34,852 bases of DNA, taken from NCBI GenBank assembly GCA_017539645.1, contig JAFYCM010000059.1, positions 1-34,852 of the forward strand. Direction: 5' to 3'. The translations under genes were made by a program, and so were the position numbers. The notes beneath the pieces are model-generated. The model was given only the letters and a program-made list of their open reading frames with translations. It was not told the origin of the DNA and did no database searches. Shown here piece by piece: positions 31,454-34,852 of this stretch. Position 1 is the stretch's first letter, and each line of letters opens with the position of its first letter. This DNA comes from Bacteroidales bacterium (lineage in GTDB: Bacteria > Bacteroidota > Bacteroidia > Bacteroidales > Marinilabiliaceae).

Positions 31454-31532
31454 ACTGCAATAATACGAATAAATAGTTATAGATGAAGCCTACACAAGAG
31501 CCTTGCATATGCCAATGATGTGGTAAGGTGCG

Positions 31533-31623
31533 CAAAACGAAGAAGAAGGTTGATTGTTTGTATAATCAACCTTCTCATACAAAGCAGCTTGAATTTATCG
31601 CGCTTATCGCTTTCTAGTATGAT
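31533..31623 (-). ncRNA. Array RNA 11, TTCAAGC-core type, first unit
   Basis: Promoter octamer at 31628-31635; the sequence upstream of it differs from the other units. CATAC/GTATG and AAAGC/GCTTT enclose the core GCGCGATAAATTCAAGC. A 12-bp terminator stem (AGAAGGTTGATT / AATCAACCTTCT) is followed by TCTTCGTTTTG. Confidence 0.78.
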
Positions 31624-31667
31624 GCAGCAATAATACGATTTTACGTATTATTTATCTCTGTGCGAGA

Positions 31668-31703
31668 ATAGAAAAGGGCTGCCACACGCGTGACAGCCTT
31701 TTG
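31668..31703 (-). terminator. Intrinsic terminator of the Kelch lipoprotein gene
   Basis: AAAAGGCTGTCA pairs with TGTGGCAGCCCTTTT across CGCG, followed by CTATTC. It lies between the Kelch gene and the first array promoter and insulates the array. Confidence 0.85.
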
Positions 31704-31729
31704 CCTTTTTCTCTTACTTATCACTATTT

Positions 31730-32950
31730 CTAATCGTGTTCATCATAATCTTGTGAAGGTTCGAAGTACCAAACATCATCAAAGAACCTGCCACCCCAGT
31801 TTTTGTTAATATAACTGCTTGAGCCTCCCAAGGTTAGATAAGGTACGTATTTCAATTCGCCCGTCTCGATGTCTGGTTGTTGGAACACGAATGAATTTGC
31901 ATAGCAACGTACAGGCCCTTCAAAAAATGTTTTCTGTGTCCACGAATTCTCTAAAGGGTCATATTCCCAAGTAGAATTGCCTGCGTAGCCTGCGCCACCT
32001 GTTGTAACATAAGCCTTTTGTCTGTCGGGTAACACGAATGATGTTGCTCCTGCCAATGCTATGTTGGCGCTATCTTTACCCATGCTACAATCTTCCCACG
32101 TCTCAGTATCGGCATTGAAACGTTCGAGTCGGCACAAAACGTCATCTCTGCCCACGCCTCCATATAAGTATGCGTAGTCGATGCCGTCTATATTCATAAC
32201 AAACGAAGTGGCTTTAGAGCGGCTTGCGCTACATGCAGGAGCTTCTTCCCATTTCTCACCATCGAAGCGATAGAAGGTTGAATCTAAGTTCAAAATGCCA
32301 TCTTCGCCAGTGCCTACGTATGCATAATCTTTACCAGTAGTGTTGGAGTGAACGACAAATGCCACTGCATGACGGCACTCCTTGCCGGGAAAATCTGCTA
32401 TGCGGCTCCATCTGCCAGTTGCGGCAGTGCCAACATTCGCGCGAGCCTCATCGTTCCTCATTTGCTCCATTGTAGATGTATACTGGTCGGCACTGGGAGT
32501 TCCTGCAGGGTCGAACTCCCAGAAGTCGCGCAAGCAGTCTTCGCCAGTATAGCCTAAACCTACATATCCTTTGCCATTGAGCGCGAAGCCTACAGCGCCA
32601 TAACGTGCCATTGCTGCGTCGGGCATAGACGAGATGCCTTCGTTTCCTTTCCCCTCCCAATTGGAACTCCACGTTATGCCTCCATTGCCGTCTGGCGTTA
32701 CCGATGCAAAATTTCTAAAATAGTCTCCTACATCTGTTCTGTAGGTGTTTACGCCTGTGCCTATATATGCCGTTTCGCCTATCTGAAAGCACACCGCACC
32801 TCCTCGTTCTTCCAATGGAAACATATCTCGCATTTGCACCCAATTGCCAATTAGGACGTCATCATTATCGTCTTTGCAGTTAGTAAATATTACACAGAGC
32901 ATCAAGGTTAGCATTGTTGCTAACAAAATGTGAGTAGAACGTCTCTTCAT
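31730..32950 (-). CDS. Kelch-type beta-propeller lipoprotein
   Basis: 406 residues with a signal ending in a lipobox-like FTNC (Cys25) followed by acidic KDDNDD, typical of surface-exposed Bacteroidetes lipoproteins. The body has repeated propeller blades: GGAVCFQIGETAYIGTGV, GAVGFALNGKGYVGLGY...DFWEFDP, HAVAFVVH...YAYVGTG, SFVMNIDGIDYAYLYGG, SFVLPDRQKAYVTTGG...STWEYDP, and a last DDVWYFEP. Such proteins often occur with outer-membrane receptors and bind extracellular ligands; a specific ligand is not readable. The neighbour on its upstream side encodes DUF4249, another surface lipoprotein type, and the two are in the same orientation about 320 bp apart with a terminator between them. Confidence 0.82.
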   Translation of the reverse strand: MKRRSTHILLATMLTLMLCVIFTNCKDDNDDVLIGNWVQMRDMFPLEERGGAVCFQIGETAYIGTGVNTYRTDVGDYFRNFASVTPDGNGGITWSSNWEGKGNEGISSMPDAAMARYGAVGFALNGKGYVGLGYTGEDCLRDFWEFDPAGTPSADQYTSTMEQMRNDEARANVGTAATGRWSRIADFPGKECRHAVAFVVHSNTTGKDYAYVGTGEDGILNLDSTFYRFDGEKWEEAPACSASRSKATSFVMNIDGIDYAYLYGGVGRDDVLCRLERFNADTETWEDCSMGKDSANIALAGATSFVLPDRQKAYVTTGGAGYAGNSTWEYDPLENSWTQKTFFEGPVRCYANSFVFQQPDIETGELKYVPYLTLGGSSSYINKNWGGRFFDDVWYFEPSQDYDEHD

Positions 32951-33220
32951 ACTTTTTCTTTGTTTTTGTTAATTGTTTCTTTGTTGTTTGATTGATGATA
33001 TGCGCATATCTCTTTCGGCGCAAAGGTTGTCGTAATTCTTTTCTTGGAAATAGTATTTCTATAAGAGATGAATATTTATTAGCTCTCGCACAATTTTTCT
33101 CAATGAGACGAGAAATTGATAAATATCCATTGTTTGTTGAAAAATATATAGCTATGCTGGCCGATGTCGTTGGAGGGGATTTGTAATATCCGACTATTGT
33201 CAGAATAGGTTGAACAATAA

Positions 33221-33246
33221 AAAAGAGAGCCTTGGCCCTCTTTCAC
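33221..33246 (-). terminator. Intrinsic terminator of the DUF4249 gene
   Basis: GAGGGC-CAAG-GCTCTC stem on the minus strand followed by TTTTTTATTG, about 30 bp after the stop. Confidence 0.8.
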
Positions 33247-33271
33247 TTATTATTGATTCTGAATTTTTGCT

Positions 33272-34312
33272 TCAATAAGACATTTGTTCAAGGAGTTCAG
33301 CACGATTAGTAGCTTTTGTACTATTTATGGTGCTCGAAGACGTTATAATGAATTGACCATAAATAGTGCCGCCCGTGAAATTCGTTGGAGGAGTTGACGC
33401 AGCTTGATTGTAAATGCCGCCATCGGTTCTAATCTGTTTCTCGATGGCTTTGTAGTAATCATAATTAGCCTTGCTCAATGGATAGAAACTATAATTTATA
33501 CCATAGCTATCCTCATCCAAAGCATCATCCCATTCATAATCGTCTATGTACCAATCATCCCTATTCGAAAATCTAACACTACCTGATTCGAAGACTGGCT
33601 CAGAATTGAATTCTCTAAATTGTAGTTCACGTATAGTGTCGTTCATATTTTCGGTTTTGAATAGTCTCATAGACCTATCACTATAGCTCATTTTTGCGAG
33701 AAAGTAGTTACTCTCGTTTTCGGCTTTGTTGACAAGACTAAACGTAGGACACAGCATATTATGCGTTTCCCACATACTCTTTTCTCTTGGTATTACTTTA
33801 TACTTTAGACTGGTAATCTCTATTGGTGGCAATAGCTTCTCGGTAGCAGTGTACTCTTTGCCATCTATTGCTATGCTGAGTGTATACACCCTACCCACTT
33901 CTAATTTTTGGTCTATGGCTACAAATGTTTTTTCGAAGGTATCGTCAGTATCTATATAGCTGAGTAATCTATTTCTGTCTCCGGATTTGCTTTTATCTGC
34001 CGTCTCATAATAATAATTATACTTATCATAATAAGAATTGTAAGTAGAGTCCAACTTCATTGGATAATAGTAATCAACAGTGTCCATAGGAATCTTTTGG
34101 GCATCCCTAAAAACTATCGTTCTGCCATTATCATCTGTTAGTTTGACGGAAAAATTATTGGTGCGATATGACATTACTCTGTCGCCAATTGCACGAATAT
34201 GCACGGCATGTAGCATATTGGGATATACAAGTTTTGCCTCTACAACAAATCCATCATAACGAGAGATCTCTAAATCAACGGATTCAAGGCATGATTGATG
34301 AAGTATAATCAT
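33272..34312 (-). CDS. DUF4249-like lipoprotein with damaged or atypical N-terminus
   Basis: 346 residues from the only in-frame ATG (complement 34312); a TTG sits two codons earlier. The body resembles DUF4249 proteins, usually partners of TonB-dependent receptors: VVEAKLVYPNM, VKLTDDNGRTIVF, YTLSIAIDGKEYTATEKLLPP and a C-terminal GGTIYGQFI. The N-terminus is MIILHQSCLES, ending in a lipobox-like Cys8, which is too short for a normal lipoprotein signal. The frame upstream reads IIIALP before a stop, as if the 5' end of a signal sequence had been lost. No receptor gene is visible in the 530 bp upstream. It may be a decaying gene, or it may start at a rare codon. It is richer in A+T than the enzyme genes. 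Confidence 0.65.
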   Translation of the reverse strand: MIILHQSCLESVDLEISRYDGFVVEAKLVYPNMLHAVHIRAIGDRVMSYRTNNFSVKLTDDNGRTIVFRDAQKIPMDTVDYYYPMKLDSTYNSYYDKYNYYYETADKSKSGDRNRLLSYIDTDDTFEKTFVAIDQKLEVGRVYTLSIAIDGKEYTATEKLLPPIEITSLKYKVIPREKSMWETHNMLCPTFSLVNKAENESNYFLAKMSYSDRSMRLFKTENMNDTIRELQFREFNSEPVFESGSVRFSNRDDWYIDDYEWDDALDEDSYGINYSFYPLSKANYDYYKAIEKQIRTDGGIYNQAASTPPTNFTGGTIYGQFIITSSSTINSTKATNRAELLEQMSY

Positions 34313-34318
34313 CGGCAA

Positions 34319-34852
34319 TGCAATGATTATGGGCTAAGTTTATTAACAATGCTGCATATCAATGAATTACAAATGATTGTATCGTGTGAGTAACAAAATA
34401 TTTGGTCTGCAATCCCACCTCAAAGACTTTTCGTGACACTTCGAATTTAGCGCAAAATTGCCAACATTCCGCAAATAAAAGGGAGCGTAATTTATTTTGA
34501 GTCTAAATAATTATCAAGCCCTAATCATCGTTTTCTGACCAGTCGGAGGCGTGCTTAATGGTCACTTATGTCCTCGTTGACGCTCTTCTTGGCTATACCC
34601 ATGAACTATGTCGGTTCATAGTAGTTTGTCGTTGTCGGCAGGCATTAGCCGATGTGCATGAGAGTATATGATAGTTCCTCGACATTTCTAATGACAGTGG
34701 ATGTTATAAGATGAAGTAGAACGAAAAATGACTATTTGTATTTGGCCTCATCTGATTACATGGTGATTACTTGGTGACAGCTTGATGACGTACTTTATAA
34801 AAAGTATAAATTCGGCAATAGAATGCACCTATTGCCGAATTTATGTGGGCCG
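34319..34852. other. No recognisable gene in the right end of the window
   Basis: I see no convincing ORF here. The stretch contains a small inverted repeat (ATGAAC...GTTCAT near 34600) and the hairpin listed separately at 34808. It could hold part of a leader or a decayed gene. Confidence 0.5.
34808..34842. terminator. Strong hairpin, probable terminator of a gene beyond the window
   Basis: AAATTCGGCAATAG and CTATTGCCGAATTT form a perfect 14-bp stem with a 7-nt loop. T-rich sequence (TTTATACTTTTTA) follows on the minus strand, so it could end a leftward transcript entering from the right. Confidence 0.7.

Larger units (their letters stand above)
29956..31517 (-). promoter_or_regulatory. Eight upstream motifs (CATTGGYATAGCAAGGCT) serving the array promoters
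   Basis: Copies on the minus strand lie at 29956-29973, 30337-30352, 30634-30650, 30783-30800, 30981-30998, 31159-31176, 31327-31344 and 31499-31517. Their centres are 58-61 bp from the start of the -7 octamer in six units, about 50 in unit 10 and about 69 in unit 1. Units 2, 4 and 11 lack it. In several copies the end of the motif is the left arm of a small inverted repeat (CAAG...CTTG). The constant phase suggests an activator site; no factor is identified. Confidence 0.65.
29817..31660 (-). repeat. Tandem array of eleven promoter-RNA-terminator units
   Basis: On the minus strand the word TTTATTCGTATTATTG or a close variant recurs eleven times. Its -7-like octamers (plus-strand CAATAATA) start at 29896, 30105, 30286, 30445, 30584, 30733, 30931, 31109, 31275, 31458 and 31628, with spacings of 139-209 bp. 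Each is followed by a 65-107 nt stretch that differs between units and, in at least nine, ends in a hairpin followed by a T-rich tract, all on the minus strand. The octamer differs from the Bacteroidetes consensus TAnnTTTG at one position. TTTG lies 18 nt upstream in units 2 and 5; in others the -33 is weak. No conserved ORF runs through the units. The array is insulated on the right by the terminator at 31668-31703. Confidence 0.85.

Noticed and set aside
30411-31535. Four minus-strand ORFs of 63-100 codons inside the array
   Set aside because: They cross unit borders, run through promoters and terminators, use TTG or poor starts, and their similarity (such as NLLFIRIIE) is just the translated promoter repeat.
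29817-31660. CRISPR or other direct-repeat guide array
   Set aside because: Units are 139-209 bp with variable bodies, individual promoters and terminators; there are no regular short repeats and spacers and no nearby cas-like gene.
29817-31660. Integron cassette array
   Set aside because: No cassette ORFs, no integrase, and the conserved words look like promoter parts and not attC sites.
32992-33186. 64-codon plus-strand ORF
   Set aside because: TTG start, no recognisable domain, and it overlaps the expected promoter region of the Kelch lipoprotein on the other strand.

Overview
The window looks like a gut or rumen Bacteroidales chromosome, most likely Prevotella-like. Evidence seen: Bacteroidetes-type promoters (TTTG about 20 nt upstream of TAnnTTTG), many secreted or lipobox-bearing carbohydrate-active enzymes, a C-terminal tail resembling a type IX secretion signal, and typical families (GH97, GH95, GH43, CE6, CE15, DUF4249, ORF6N).

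Region 1 (1-25.2 kb) is the enzyme part of a polysaccharide utilization locus for decorated plant xylan. Four plus-strand genes (feruloyl-type esterase fragment, CE1-CE6 fusion, CE6-GH97 fusion, GH43-CBM6) converge on eight minus-strand genes (GH43, GH95, two alpha/beta-hydrolase esterases, CE15 glucuronoyl esterase, GH31, CE1 lipoprotein, GH43). A GH5 lipoprotein lies on the far side. Together they would remove acetyl, feruloyl, 4-O-methylglucuronoyl-ester, arabinosyl, xylosyl and galactosyl decorations so the backbone can be cut. No SusC/SusD pair or sensor-regulator lies inside the window. An ORF6N/PLD-like gene interrupts the minus-strand enzyme genes. Intergenic spaces carry several repeat families: a 42-bp minisatellite, a 14-bp AT-rich array, GAGCGTAGCGAAGGATC elements, ATCACCGAAT-bounded inverted repeats and GTAGAGACG palindromes.

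Region 2 (25.3-29.7 kb) is more ordinary: a secreted papain-fold peptidase, a GlsB-type membrane protein, era and rsmA, a small secreted protein of 11-residue repeats (probably the 7(1) septoil-knot family), and two tiny membrane proteins.

Region 3 (29.8-31.66 kb) is the most unusual part. It has no convincing ORF. It holds eleven tandem units of about 140-210 bp, all pointing to the minus strand. Each unit has a near-identical promoter (-7 element TATTATTG), a 65-107 nt unit-specific transcript, and in most cases a strong intrinsic terminator. Eight of the eleven promoters carry a conserved upstream motif (CATTGGYATAGCAAGGCT) at a nearly fixed distance; the two outliers are displaced by about one helical turn. 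The predicted RNAs fall into small structural families, including one tRNA-like molecule. I interpret this as a tandem array of co-regulated small RNA genes of unknown function.

Region 4 (31.7-34.85 kb) holds a Kelch-type lipoprotein, a DUF4249 protein with a damaged or atypical N-terminus, and a terminal stretch without recognisable genes.
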